Part shown: in pieces, positions 8,271 through 17,457 of the stretch
Layout of the letters: each line of letters opens with the position of its first letter
Numbering within the stretch: position 1 is the stretch's first letter
From: Acidimicrobiaceae bacterium
Lineage (GTDB): Bacteria > Actinomycetota > Acidimicrobiia > Acidimicrobiales > RAAP-2
Assembly: GCA_003164275.1 (NCBI GenBank)
Contig: PLSY01000157.1
Coordinates: 1-56,972 of the forward strand
Direction: 5' to 3'
Length of the DNA: 56,972 bases
Position numbers and translations under genes: made by a program
Notes under the pieces: generated by a model
What the model saw: the letters and a program-made list of their open reading frames with translations, nothing else
Told to the model about the DNA's origin: nothing
Database searches by the model: none

Positions 8271-9755
8271 TTAGAGCGCTTCGATCTCGGTGATCTGAAG
8301 AGCTGTCTCGGTCTCCTCGCTTACCGACGTGGCCCTGATGGGGCGCACCAGGAAGCCGGCGGCGATGGCGATGAAAAGAGCGCCAACGGCTACTGCGAAT
8401 CCGACGTGGAATCCATCGACCACGGCGGTGAGGTGTCCCACGCCCGACGCAGCCAGAGTGTGGGTATGGATGGAGGAGACGCTGGCCAGCACGGCCACTC
8501 CCATCGCCGCCCCGATCTGCTGGGAGACATTGATGACCCCGGACACCAGTCCCGAATCATCGGCCGGCGATTCGGCCATGGCCAGTGTCACATTCGGCAC
8601 GGTGAAGAGACCGCCCGAGAGCCCAAGAACGCACATGGCCGGGAGGACGTTGGCCGAAAAGGTCCCGGCAACGGGAATCCCAATAAGCAGGCTGAGGCCA
8701 CAGGCAAAGCCGATGAGGCCGATGACGTGAGTCACCTTGGCGGTGATCCGGCCCATGAGGTGGGGAGTGAGCGTGAGCGCCATCACGCTCAGCAGCACCG
8801 AGTTCGGAAGGAAGGCCAAGCCGTTGCCGAGGGCGCCGTAGCCGAGCACCTGCTGCAGGTAGAGCACGAGGAGGAAGAAGGACCCGTACGACCCGAAGCA
8901 GAACATGGCCCGGGATATCCCGGCACAGACGAGGTTCCGTGATCGCAGGACGCGTATCGGGATGAGCGGGTTCGGATGGCGGGATTCGTAGAAGAGGAAG
9001 AGGAGTGCCGCCGCCACTGAGCCTGCGAGCGAGGCGAGTGTTGTCGTCGATCTCCACCCGTCGGTGCCGGCTTCGACGAATCCGGTCACGACCAAGAGCG
9101 ACGCGGCTGTCACCAGCACACCACCCACAATGTCGACACCCTTGGCGATGCCGAGGCCGTCATGGCGGTCGATGACAAAGAATCCCACCACCATGGCCAG
9201 GATTCCGATGGGTATGTTGACAAAGAAGATCCAGTGCCATCCGATTGAGGCGGTGATCAACCCGCCGATGAGGAGGCCTATCGATCCGCCGGCCGCCCCC
9301 AAGAAGGCGTAGATCCCGATAGCGCGATTCCGTTGGGCCGAGTCGGGAAACATGCTGACGATGATCCCGAGGATCATGGCGCACTCGACGGCCGCCCCCA
9401 CACCTTGGACGAATCGCCATGCGATGAGCATGGTGGCGGAGTCAGAGAGCCCGCACAGCAACGAGGCAGCCGAGAAGATAGCCAGGCCGGCGATGAACAC
9501 CTGCTTCCGCCCGACCAGGTCCCCCAGTCGTCCGGCGACCAACAAGCAGGCGCCGAACGTCACCAGATAGGCGTTCAAGACCCAGCTGAGCGATACCTGG
9601 GAGATGTGGAGATCACTCTGGATCGACGGGATGCTCACGTTGACTGCCGTCGTATCGAGAAGTGACATGAACTGTCCGAGGCCCAATACGACCAGGACCA
9701 GGAGACGCCGACGTCCCAGTGGGACCTTTTCCGTCTTGTCCCCCTGACTGCTCAC
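8271..9755 (-). CDS. MFS transporter, DHA2 (EmrB/QacA) family
   Basis: About 494 residues with 14 predicted membrane helices. Family marks are LLDTTAVNVSIPSIQ in helix 1, LVAGRLGDLVGRKQVF after helix 2, and WRFVQGVGAAVECAMI (motif C-like region in helix 4-5). Proton-coupled drug or metabolite export across the cytoplasmic membrane is known for the family. The start is uncertain: GTG at 9755 (VSSQGDKTEK) has GGAGG 13 bases upstream, and ATG 9797 or a further upstream start are possible. It lies between the isochorismatase-like gene and the kinase-like gene on the same strand, with about 260 bases before the latter where I see no gene. Confidence 0.88.
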   Translation of the reverse strand: MSSQGDKTEKVPLGRRRLLVLVVLGLGQFMSLLDTTAVNVSIPSIQSDLHISQVSLSWVLNAYLVTFGACLLVAGRLGDLVGRKQVFIAGLAIFSAASLLCGLSDSATMLIAWRFVQGVGAAVECAMILGIIVSMFPDSAQRNRAIGIYAFLGAAGGSIGLLIGGLITASIGWHWIFFVNIPIGILAMVVGFFVIDRHDGLGIAKGVDIVGGVLVTAASLLVVTGFVEAGTDGWRSTTTLASLAGSVAAALLFLFYESRHPNPLIPIRVLRSRNLVCAGISRAMFCFGSYGSFFLLVLYLQQVLGYGALGNGLAFLPNSVLLSVMALTLTPHLMGRITAKVTHVIGLIGFACGLSLLIGIPVAGTFSANVLPAMCVLGLSGGLFTVPNVTLAMAESPADDSGLVSGVINVSQQIGAAMGVAVLASVSSIHTHTLAASGVGHLTAVVDGFHVGFAVAVGALFIAIAAGFLVRPIRATSVSEETETALQITEIEAL

Positions 9756-9860
9756 CTCGGTACCGTATCCTCCATGCCGCCCGCGCCAATGCGGCATTGC
9801 CGTTGCTGCCGACTGTCTGACCAATGGCGTGCCCAGATGGATTCCCCGTCGTTCAAGAGC

Positions 9861-10490
9861 TCAGCCCCGGCGGGCCCACACGTCGATAATCTCGTCAACA
9901 GTTGTCACCATGGCCAAGAGGCGAATGGTGTGGAGCAGCACGTCATCGACGTAGTGAGTGGGGACGCCGACCACGCCGTTCCGAGGCACGACCACCCGGT
10001 AGCCGAGATTGACCGCCTCGATGCAGGTGCCGAGCACTCCGACGTTGACAGACCCGCCGCACACGATGAGATTCTCGATTCGCTCGGAGCGGAGCACGGC
10101 ATCGAGCTCGGTGCCGGAGAAGGGGCTTACCCCGTGGGTCCGGAGCGACTCGATGTCCGAATCGACCTGTCCGAGCTCGAGTGCCGGCTGGGCGTTCTCT
10201 GACCCGATCAAGAGGTCCGAGTTCCGTCTGGTCCCCCAGGCCAACACGGGGGCATTCCGTGCCGTGCCGACACCGTCAGGCCGAAAGGCCGACGTGCAAT
10301 GGACGACAGTTGCGCCAACCGCCCGACCGGTGGCAAATAGGCGCGCCAGATTCTCGAGGAGCCCCATCTCCCTCGCTGCATCGGCCAACGGATAGTCGAC
10401 AGCCAGGTCTCCCATCGATCCGCGCTTGACCTCCATGGCCAACAACGCAGTCGTCGTTGGTTCAATCAGCTCTTCCAGGGTGACGGCCAT
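9861..10490 (-). CDS. isochorismatase-like (cysteine hydrolase fold) protein lacking the catalytic triad
   Basis: 209 residues with the clear isochorismatase fold: THGVSPFSGTELDAVLR matches the lid segment, and LIVCGGSVNVGVLGTCIEAVNLGYRV matches the nucleophile region in position and spacing. The family uses an Asp-Lys-Cys triad. Here the Asp site reads E20 (LLAMEVKRG), the Lys site is H119-like (RTHGVS), and the nucleophilic Cys, in the family context TNVCVLAT, is Gly151. It is therefore probably not an amidohydrolase of the normal mechanism; a binding or regulatory role is possible. It lies 105 bases upstream of the DHA2 transporter start and 105 downstream of TetR. Confidence 0.82.
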   Translation of the reverse strand: MAVTLEELIEPTTTALLAMEVKRGSMGDLAVDYPLADAAREMGLLENLARLFATGRAVGATVVHCTSAFRPDGVGTARNAPVLAWGTRRNSDLLIGSENAQPALELGQVDSDIESLRTHGVSPFSGTELDAVLRSERIENLIVCGGSVNVGVLGTCIEAVNLGYRVVVPRNGVVGVPTHYVDDVLLHTIRLLAMVTTVDEIIDVWARRG

Positions 10491-10595
10491 GGTTATTTCC
10501 TCTCATTTGGCTACTGCGGGGAGCATCCACTCCGGTTGATCGTGTTGCTGGGCCCAGTGGCGGGAGAGGCCGCTCTAGACGGCGCTCGGCTGTCC

Positions 10596-11297
10596 TCACC
10601 CGGACCGCCCACGTCCTGAGCCCTCGGTCATGTGGCTGTTCGCCCTGCTCTTGGTGGACGGCGCGTACGAGTAGAGGTAACCGTGCAGGATCAGCTGGAC
10701 CACCTCGTTGATGATCTCGTCGTCGTTCGGTCTCGGATCGCCGTAGAAGGACTGGCCAAAGGCGGCCATGCCGGCTGTCATGGCCAACACCGCCTTGGAT
10801 CCAAGGTCCTCGCGGTGCTCCACTTCGGGGTGGCGCTGCTGCATTGCCAGCTTGCTCGTATGGACCAACACGGCGAGTGCGGTGCTCACTTCGTCCAGTA
10901 CGCCGGACTCGGCCAGCACATGCTCCTCGTTGGCGTCGGCAGCCCACACCACACCAAGCAGGCCGCGATTGGCCCGGAAGAGCTCATAGACGCCGGTCAC
11001 GTAGGCGACCACGAAGTCGTGGTCGTTGAGCGAGTCGAGCCGGCCGGAGCGATTGTCCTCCGCCCATGTGTCTACGAACTCCACGAACGGGACGACCAAC
11101 GCCTCGTAGAACAGGGTGGCCTTGGACCCGAAATAGCGGAAGATCAATGTCTCGGAGACCTGGGCCCGGTCGGCCAGCTCCCGGGTCGACGTGTCGTTAT
11201 AGCCCTGCCGGGAGAAGAGCTCGCGAGCGGCCATCAAGATGAGGCGCCTCGGTTCCCCCGTGGCCCGGCGTTTCCTTGGTGCCGCTGTCGGGTTCAC
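10596..11297 (-). CDS. TetR/AcrR family transcriptional regulator
   Basis: 233 residues with an N-terminal helix-turn-helix at about 36-57 (TSTRELADRAQVSETLIFRYFGSK) preceded by AARELFSRQGY, the standard TetR layout, and a ligand domain to the C-terminus. It starts with GTG and is divergent from the PPOX gene; the intergenic DNA contains the imperfect palindrome 11323-11338, a likely operator for self-regulation. A related sequence occurs at 17459-17470 between the LLM and cyclase genes, which suggests it also acts there. Effector probably an acyl-CoA or hydrophobic substrate by analogy; not shown. Confidence 0.93.
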   Translation of the reverse strand: MNPTAAPRKRRATGEPRRLILMAARELFSRQGYNDTSTRELADRAQVSETLIFRYFGSKATLFYEALVVPFVEFVDTWAEDNRSGRLDSLNDHDFVVAYVTGVYELFRANRGLLGVVWAADANEEHVLAESGVLDEVSTALAVLVHTSKLAMQQRHPEVEHREDLGSKAVLAMTAGMAAFGQSFYGDPRPNDDEIINEVVQLILHGYLYSYAPSTKSRANSHMTEGSGRGRSG

Positions 11298-11322
11298 GTC
11301 TCGTCACTCCATCGACCATAGG

Positions 11323-11338
11323 TAGTAGGCACTTGCTA
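11323..11338. promoter_or_regulatory. putative TetR operator
   Basis: TAGTAGGCACTTGCTA is an imperfect palindrome (5 of 7 arm positions) between the divergent TetR and PPOX genes. Its reverse complement contains GCAAGTGCCTAC, which matches GTAAGTGCTTAC at 17459-17470 at 10 of 12 positions, both differences being C/T changes. Confidence 0.5.
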
Positions 11339-11410
11339 GATTACATGACGCTGTCCCAGGCTGATAAAGCGAGCGGACCGCAACTGCCGGCTGCCATCGA
11401 GAGGACTCCT

Positions 11411-11899
11411 GTGCCATCCCCGGACGTCAAGCCCAATGCCCCACGAATTCCGCCCTTCGTCCATGACATCTTGGACGACAATCCGACTGGGTACCTCGGA
11501 ACCATCCGACCAGATGGTGAGCTGTCAATCACCCCGCTGGCACTTCTGTTCGACGGCGAGACGATCAGGCTCAGTACGACGACCGATCGGAAGAAGTACC
11601 GCAATCTTCTCGCCGACCCCCGCATCGCCCTGTGCGTGCCTCATCGCAAGAATCCCAATCGGTATGTAGAGGTGCGAGGAACAGCCAATCTGGTGCCCGA
11701 TCCTGATCGCACGTTCATCAACTCGGTGGCGAAGAAGTACATGGACGCTGACGTCTACCCCTTCGATCCCCCCGGAACCGATCGCGTCACCATCGAGATC
11801 GTTGCCCGCCAGATCTCCGCGCCGCGGATCCCGCTGGAACAAGAGAACCCAAATGGGCCCGATGCCGCTCGCCCCGGGGAGCTTCCCGATTCGCAGTAG
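11411..11899 (+). CDS. PPOX-class (pyridoxamine 5'-phosphate oxidase fold) F420/FMN protein
   Basis: 162 residues. GTG 11411 is chosen because GAGAGGA lies 5 bases upstream; earlier in-frame starts would add an unrelated tail and overlap the operator. The split beta-barrel signature is clear: YLGTIRPDGELSITPLALLFDG, then TTTDRKKYRNLLADPRIALCV, PNRYVEVRGTANL and the tail DRVTIEIVARQISAP. Actinobacterial members of this size usually bind F420 or FMN and reduce quinones, dyes or other ligands. It is the only gene read from this side of the TetR divergent promoter, so it is the most obvious TetR target. Confidence 0.88.
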   Translation: MPSPDVKPNAPRIPPFVHDILDDNPTGYLGTIRPDGELSITPLALLFDGETIRLSTTTDRKKYRNLLADPRIALCVPHRKNPNRYVEVRGTANLVPDPDRTFINSVAKKYMDADVYPFDPPGTDRVTIEIVARQISAPRIPLEQENPNGPDAARPGELPDSQ

Positions 11900-11933
11900 C
11901 CAAGGGCCCTGAAGGCGGTCGGAGCCCCGCTAC

Positions 11934-13019
11934 TCAGTCGGAGAGCTTGACGTTTCGGCGCCCCCTGGGCGGGATGGTGACATCGGTGGGACCGAGGATC
12001 CCCGGAGGTGCCGCTTGCACCATGGGGATGGCATTGACCGTTCTCATGGCCGCGGGGGACGAGGACACATCGTCTCCCCACAGGTCCACGTCCAAAAGGC
12101 AGGTGTAGGTGGGCTTGCCCTGGATCTCGATTCGGTAGACGAGGCTTCGGCCGCCGGTGCCGTCCTGCCACTGGACACCTGCTCGGGGAGCGACGTAGTT
12201 GACGTGCTCCAAGATGGCCAGCGGATGCCCGTCAACCATGCCTCGCAGCTCGAAACGGATCGCCCCGATGGTCCCCTTCTCGATGAGGGCCACCTCAAGC
12301 TGGACGTCCTCATCGACCGGTGAGACCTCGGTGATAAACTTGATGTCGTCAAGCACGTAGCCAAGCTCGGCTGCCAGCTCGTGGACGACTCCGGACCACG
12401 ACTCGAGCGGCGCGCTCTCGGCGAAGAGGGGAACGGGCTCGTCCACGGGCCGCCCGAATCCGAAGAACTGCAACATGGCCGCGTTCGGCATCTCTCCGTA
12501 GTTGGCGATCTCTGAGACCTTCACGCAGCGAATCTCGTCCACCATGGCCATCAAGGCGGACGGCAATACATCACTGGCGAATCCCGGCTCGACCCCGGTG
12601 GCGAAGAAGCTCGCGTTACCGATCGCACATGCTTCATCGATGGGGCGGCGTTCTTCCTCCAGGGCCCAGTCGGGCAAGACGAGCGACGTGATCGCCGGGG
12701 TGACCACATTTCTGCCAGCCCGCAGGAATCGGGCGACGGTCTCTACACCGGCGGCCACTACTTCGGGGCTGTCCCCGAGCACGTTCCCGTTGCCGAAGTA
12801 GCTGAGGCAGTCGGCGTCGACTGCCAGCAGGGCATCGACGTCGTTGGTGGCCGCCACACCGACGTGTCCCAGCCCGCAGATCTCTCCGGCATCGACCCCT
12901 TCACGCTCAGGTCTAGCCACGTAGAGGCCCACAAGTTCCAGCTCAGGGTGGTTGAGCACGCCCCTTAGCCCCTTGATCCCGGTGGTCCCGGTTCCCCAGT
13001 GGACAACTTTGATGGACAT
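11934..13019 (-). CDS. DapB-like NAD(P)-binding dehydrogenase
   Basis: 361 residues. The N-terminus HWGTGTTGIKGLRGV is a Rossmann nucleotide-binding motif of the dihydrodipicolinate-reductase N-terminal type, followed by ELVGLYVARPEREGVDAGEI and a NDVDALLAVDADCLSYF segment as in 2,4-diaminopentanoate dehydrogenase-like proteins of actinobacteria. It is far from lysine genes, and the C-terminal half does not look like true DapB, so a role in catabolism (reduction or reductive amination of an intermediate) is more likely. Last gene of the minus run LLM, P450, acyl-CoA ligase, this gene. Confidence 0.8.
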   Translation of the reverse strand: MSIKVVHWGTGTTGIKGLRGVLNHPELELVGLYVARPEREGVDAGEICGLGHVGVAATNDVDALLAVDADCLSYFGNGNVLGDSPEVVAAGVETVARFLRAGRNVVTPAITSLVLPDWALEEERRPIDEACAIGNASFFATGVEPGFASDVLPSALMAMVDEIRCVKVSEIANYGEMPNAAMLQFFGFGRPVDEPVPLFAESAPLESWSGVVHELAAELGYVLDDIKFITEVSPVDEDVQLEVALIEKGTIGAIRFELRGMVDGHPLAILEHVNYVAPRAGVQWQDGTGGRSLVYRIEIQGKPTYTCLLDVDLWGDDVSSSPAAMRTVNAIPMVQAAPPGILGPTDVTIPPRGRRNVKLSD

Positions 13020-13122
13020 CTAGCTCCTCCCGGCTCCCGACATGACAGCGAGGCTCGAAAGGACTAGCCCTGCTTCCCAGGCCCACCCTTTGGTGACTCG
13101 ATGCCACATGCATCTTTTCGCG

Positions 13123-14796
13123 CTACCCGCCTCCGGCGGCGAGCCGATCCCAGGTCGACCCGGTGATCCCATCGGCCCGAAGCCGGAACTTTTGCACGCG
13201 GAGCGAAGTCTCGTTTCGGGGAAGGGCGACGATGGTGCGCAGATAGCGAGGAAGCATGAACTTGGGCATTCTCGCCTCCAACCACTGGGAGAGCTCAGAG
13301 TAGTCAAGGCGCAAGCCGTCGGCGACCTCGAGGGCTACGAGGATCTCGTCCTCACCGTGCTCGGCCGGCACGGCGATCGCCGAGCAGTCGGTGATGCCAG
13401 GAAACTCACGCACAATCTGCTCGACCTCGAAGCTCGAGATGTTCTCTCCCCGCCGCCTGATGGCATCGTTCAGGCGGTCCACCAGATAGAACCAACCATC
13501 CTCGTCGTAGCGGAAGGCGTCCCCGGAGTGGAACCAGCCATTGCGCCATGCTCGGGAAGTCACCTCGGGCAAGCCGTGGTATCCGGCGTTGAAGGCCCAG
13601 GGCTCCTCTGTTCGAACCACGAGTTCGCCGACCTCGCCGGGACCCAGTGGCTCGTCGAACTCATTGACGACCCGGACCTGGCTCCATGGGTAGTCCTCCC
13701 TCGGTCGACCGCACGTGCCCCATGGCCCGTGGTCCCATCCGGTGGCCAACGGACTGCCGAATTCAGTCATCGAATAGCAGGTGGCCACACGCACGCCGAA
13801 GCGACGCTCGAAGGCATCGATCTCCGGGATCATCGGGCCGCACATGATCGATCGCAGCGGGTTGTCGGCGTCGGTTGGTTCCTCAGGCTGGCTGAAGACG
13901 AAAGAGAGCATGGGGCCGACAAGTGATGCCGCTGCACACTCCGCTCGTCGGATGTCATCCCACAGGTCGGTGGCGCTGAAGCGGTCCCTCCAAACGAAGC
14001 GCCCACCTCGGACCATGGTGGAGTTGAGCGCCGACTTGCCCGATGTGTGGAACATGGGGAAGGGGCAGTACAGGCCCTCCCCGGGCAGCAGGGCATCCGA
14101 CGGCACCCAGGACCAGGTCTGATAGATCGACGCCCAGGTGACGAGCACCCCCTTCGAAGGCCCCGTCGTTCCGGACGTGTACAACAGCGCACCCACGTCG
14201 TGGTACCGGGGACCAGCAAGGCCGGCTGCCGGCTCGGTGCCGTCGATGAGCTCCTCGGAGTCGATGATGTCGACGTCGGCCTCGACGCAGGCGGCGATTA
14301 CTTCGGGAGCCGCTTGCTCACTTCCGTCCACAACCACGCGACGGAGATCGGGGACTGCGCCGATCACGGTGGCCACAACGGCGAGGAGATCCGGAGTGGT
14401 GACGAGAACGGCCGCGCCTGAGTCCGCAAGGACGTGGGCGAGCATCGTACCTTTGAAGGCGGGATTGAGCGGACATTCGATGGCTCTCAGCCACCCGAGG
14501 CCGAGCCACACCGCAAAGCAAGTCGGCCCGTTCGGCAGCATGGTGGCGACGATCGACCCTTCGTCGATCTGCAGTTCGGCCAGGGCAGAGGCCCAACGGC
14601 GGCACCTCTCGTCGAGTTGGCGGTAACTCACCGATGCACCCCCGACGTGTTGCAGCGCAATCCCAAGAGGGTCTCGGCGTGCCCAATGGCTGACGGCATG
14701 TGGTGCGAGGAAGCCTTGGTCTAGTCCCGTGGTCGGCGGTGCATCTGGCCCGCGTCCTCCGAAGCAGTCGGTTGGAGCGGTTGAACGATCAGGCAT
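13123..14796 (-). CDS. AMP-dependent acyl-CoA synthetase/ligase, CaiC-like
   Basis: About 557 residues from MPDRSTAPTD (RBS weak, start uncertain). ANL-superfamily motifs are LLYTSGTTGPSKGVLV for ATP binding, TCYSMTEFGSP, YHSGD-type WFHSGDAFRYDEDGWFYLVDR, and the hinge NDAIRRRGENISSFEVEQ. It should activate a carboxylic acid through an acyl-AMP to its CoA thioester. The C-terminal motif, usually GKxxK with the catalytic lysine, reads ETSLRVQKFRLR, with Arg at the lysine place; similar variants exist in CaiC-like ligases. It shares a strand with the P450 (164 bases upstream) and the DapB-like gene downstream. Confidence 0.9.
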   Translation of the reverse strand: MPDRSTAPTDCFGGRGPDAPPTTGLDQGFLAPHAVSHWARRDPLGIALQHVGGASVSYRQLDERCRRWASALAELQIDEGSIVATMLPNGPTCFAVWLGLGWLRAIECPLNPAFKGTMLAHVLADSGAAVLVTTPDLLAVVATVIGAVPDLRRVVVDGSEQAAPEVIAACVEADVDIIDSEELIDGTEPAAGLAGPRYHDVGALLYTSGTTGPSKGVLVTWASIYQTWSWVPSDALLPGEGLYCPFPMFHTSGKSALNSTMVRGGRFVWRDRFSATDLWDDIRRAECAAASLVGPMLSFVFSQPEEPTDADNPLRSIMCGPMIPEIDAFERRFGVRVATCYSMTEFGSPLATGWDHGPWGTCGRPREDYPWSQVRVVNEFDEPLGPGEVGELVVRTEEPWAFNAGYHGLPEVTSRAWRNGWFHSGDAFRYDEDGWFYLVDRLNDAIRRRGENISSFEVEQIVREFPGITDCSAIAVPAEHGEDEILVALEVADGLRLDYSELSQWLEARMPKFMLPRYLRTIVALPRNETSLRVQKFRLRADGITGSTWDRLAAGGG

Positions 14797-14959
14797 GCAG
14801 GAGTCTCTTCTTGCCGTCGGCATCGCCGGCTGAGCCCATGGGACCAAGAGTCCCGAGCCGGCGGGAACGCATGGGTACGGTCATCTGCGGCGGCCAATCA
14901 ATGGCGCCGGGCCGTGGATGCGGGTGGCGTCGGACGTTGACAAGCTCGCGGGCCCCACC

Positions 14960-16258
14960 TCAGTCCCAGATGACCGGGAGTCGATCGGCAGTGCGATAGT
15001 ACAGCCCTGTGACTCCAAGAGTCCCGGCCCCGGAGTCGAGGCGGAGCCCAGGCAGCCTATCGAGAAGGCACTCGATGGCCACGCGCATCTCCATGCGGGC
15101 CATGTGGATGCCCAGGCAGATATGCGGACCGGCTCCGAAGGACAGGTGTCCATGTTCGGGCCGATGGATGTCGAACTCTTCTGCGTGGTCCCAACGGGAT
15201 CCATCGCGGTTCCCCGATGCCAGACACACATTGATGGCCCCATCGGCCGGAAGGTCGACTCCCTCGAGCTCCGTTTGGCCAGTAATCCGGCGAACGGTGG
15301 TGACGACGGGCGACTCCCAGCGCAGGCCCTCCTCGATGGCGACAGGGACGAGCGAGCGGTCGTTCCGCACGGCGTCGAGCTGGTCGGGAAGGGTGAGGAG
15401 GCCGAACATGGTGTTGGTGATGCCGCGATAGACCGTCTGCGACCCCGAGGGGATGAGCAGGCGGACGAACGACACGACCTCCTCGTCAGTCAGCTTTTGG
15501 CTTTCCCGGTCAGGGAGGCGCAGCTCAGCCCCGAGGAGCACAGACACGAGGTCGGTCCCCGGGTGGTCCCTCCGTGCTCGGATCATCGCCTCGATGTGGG
15601 TACCCATTCGCTCGGCGGCTGCTCGACGGGGCTCTTCGGCCAGCCCCTGGTTGAACATGATGACCGAGTCACGATGAAAGTCGGCAAAGTCCTCGTCAGC
15701 CACCCCGGCCGCCCGGGCGATGACCCGCATCGGAAAGTCGAAGGCGAACTGGTGGCTCAGTTCTGCTCGTTTGTCAGTGACGAATCCGTCGATGATGCCA
15801 TCGACCATGCCGCGAACCCACTCCTCCGCCCAACCGTCCACGACCTTTTTGGTGAAGGCCGGCTGGATCAAGCTCCGGTAACGCTGGTGCTCGGGGGTGT
15901 CCATCTCGATCATGGTCCGCCCGACCATGGTGAAGACGTTGGCGTACCAACTGGCCGAGAACCGGGCCGGATCCTTCAGGACCTGTTCAGCGGCACGGAA
16001 CGAGAAGGTGGTCGCCTGCTCGTCTTCGCCGTAGAGCAGTGTGTCGACCCCTTCAGCACCGAAGTGGGCAGACAGCGATCCACCGGCCACCGGACATTGA
16101 TTCCGAAGGGAGGTCAAGGTCCGGTGGGTGTCATCGGCGCCCCCGATTCCCATCAGCCTGTCCTTCGCCTCGAAGGGGTCGAAGTCGCCGGAGACGTGTC
16201 CGAACCGGCCCTCAGGCCCCCCGTCCGGCCGCTCCGTATCGGACGTCTTAGCGCCCAC
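14960..16258 (-). CDS. cytochrome P450
   Basis: A 432-residue soluble bacterial P450. The heme-binding loop is FGAGPHICLG with Cys381 as axial ligand; the K-helix ExxR is EEGLRWESP; the I-helix, usually AGxxT, reads PSGSQT, so the acidic residue is replaced, which may change oxygen activation. HISAR-like DRNHP/REALRW positions are otherwise normal (HRYRSLIQPAF in the C-helix region). Monooxygenation of a hydrophobic substrate in the cytoplasm, with an external ferredoxin; none is encoded here. The GTG start overlaps the end of the LLM gene by 11 bases, so the two are translationally coupled and probably act in one pathway. Confidence 0.95.
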   Translation of the reverse strand: MGAKTSDTERPDGGPEGRFGHVSGDFDPFEAKDRLMGIGGADDTHRTLTSLRNQCPVAGGSLSAHFGAEGVDTLLYGEDEQATTFSFRAAEQVLKDPARFSASWYANVFTMVGRTMIEMDTPEHQRYRSLIQPAFTKKVVDGWAEEWVRGMVDGIIDGFVTDKRAELSHQFAFDFPMRVIARAAGVADEDFADFHRDSVIMFNQGLAEEPRRAAAERMGTHIEAMIRARRDHPGTDLVSVLLGAELRLPDRESQKLTDEEVVSFVRLLIPSGSQTVYRGITNTMFGLLTLPDQLDAVRNDRSLVPVAIEEGLRWESPVVTTVRRITGQTELEGVDLPADGAINVCLASGNRDGSRWDHAEEFDIHRPEHGHLSFGAGPHICLGIHMARMEMRVAIECLLDRLPGLRLDSGAGTLGVTGLYYRTADRLPVIWD

Positions 16259-17390
16259 TGGCAGCCCCGGCGGCCTCCCGCCGGAAGCGGGTGGTGCGAT
16301 GCTCGGGATCGGTGTCCATCTTCGGGATCACGTACTCACCGAGAATTCGGATCGTCTCGAGGGTGGCCTCTTTGGGCTGGCCCTGGGACATTCCGAACGT
16401 CAACTGGTCTGCGCCTGCGCTCTCCCAGCGCTGGCACTGCTCGAGAGCCTCATCCGGGTCACCGCAGATGACCCCGCCCACCTGTGTGCCGAGTCGGATC
16501 GTCTCTGGCGTGTAGTCGGGTATCAGCTCCGGCCAGTAGGGGGCGTGCTCGGGGTGGGGGAACGTGTCGTGATACCGAAAGACGTTGCTTTGGAGGTAGT
16601 TGAGCTTGGCATCCACTGCAGACTGAACGGCACGATCTGAGTCCTCGTCGAGGAAGGCGGCCGACACGACCATTAGATTGTCATTGACGAACGCACCGAT
16701 CGGGTCGGCCTCGGCGATGTCTTTCTTGTACGTGGCGAGCACGGGCTCGAGTTCGGGGATCGTGACCACCGAGAAGCCGAGTGCACCCAGGCCCATCTTT
16801 GCCACCTGACCGTAGCTGGCCGGGTTCCCAGCGGCGTACCACATGGCCGGATGGCCCGGCCCCCAGGGCTTCGGAAGGATCTTGCGCGGAGGTAGCGACC
16901 ACCACGTTCCTTCGAATCCCTCGTACTCGTCGTGGAGCCACATCTTCGGGAACTCGCCGATGGTCTCCGCCCAGATCTCCTTCGTGATGTTGAGATCCTC
17001 GGCTCCCGGGATGAAGCCCAGGATCTCGTGGCTCCCTGCTCCCCGTCCCGTGCCGAACTCGAAGCGTCCCTCCGAGAGGTGGTCGAGCATGGCCACGCGC
17101 TCGGCCACCTTGGCCGGGTGGTTGAGCTGGGGGAGCGGGTTGAAGATCCCCGATCCGATGTGGGCCCGCTTGGTGGCATGAGCGAGGTACCCGCAGACAA
17201 CGTCGTTGGCCGAGAGATGGGAGTACTCGTCGAGGAAGTGGTCCTCACTCGTCCAGATGTATTTGACCCCTGCCGCATCGGCCGCGATGGCGATCTCGAT
17301 CTCGACCATCAAGACGTGATGTTCGGCGTCGGGGTCGCCACGTCGCTTCGACTCCGGAACGTATCCCTGGATGAATATCCCGAACTCCAT
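16248..17390 (-). CDS. LLM class flavin/F420-dependent oxidoreductase (MEFGIFIQGY paralogue 1)
   Basis: 380 residues from ATG 17390, with AAAGGGGGAAG before it. Luciferase fold: MEFGIFIQGYVPESKRR, YIWTSEDHFLDEYSHLSAND, HIGSGIFNPLPQLNHPAKV, RFEFGTGRGAGSHEILGF, and a C-terminal HRTTRF. It is one of three closely similar copies in the window (others 33745-34878 and 35975-37102). The shared segments, such as the GAFVNDN and FRYHDTFPHPE motifs, span the whole length, so these arose by duplication. It is coupled to the P450 gene and is divergent from the cyclase gene, with a TetR-site-like palindrome at 17459-17470 between them. Confidence 0.93.
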   Translation of the reverse strand: MEFGIFIQGYVPESKRRGDPDAEHHVLMVEIEIAIAADAAGVKYIWTSEDHFLDEYSHLSANDVVCGYLAHATKRAHIGSGIFNPLPQLNHPAKVAERVAMLDHLSEGRFEFGTGRGAGSHEILGFIPGAEDLNITKEIWAETIGEFPKMWLHDEYEGFEGTWWSLPPRKILPKPWGPGHPAMWYAAGNPASYGQVAKMGLGALGFSVVTIPELEPVLATYKKDIAEADPIGAFVNDNLMVVSAAFLDEDSDRAVQSAVDAKLNYLQSNVFRYHDTFPHPEHAPYWPELIPDYTPETIRLGTQVGGVICGDPDEALEQCQRWESAGADQLTFGMSQGQPKEATLETIRILGEYVIPKMDTDPEHRTTRFRREAAGAASGR

Positions 17391-17457
17391 ACTTCCCCCT
17401 TTGCACTGGATCTCGGACGCCACACCCCACGCCGGACCAGCAGGCGGAACCTTATAA

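Noticed and set aside
14918..16471. Long open frame (517 codons) antisense to the P450 and LLM genes
   Set aside because: It mirrors real P450 and LLM coding sequence in a high-GC region; no homology-like motifs and no suitable RBS.
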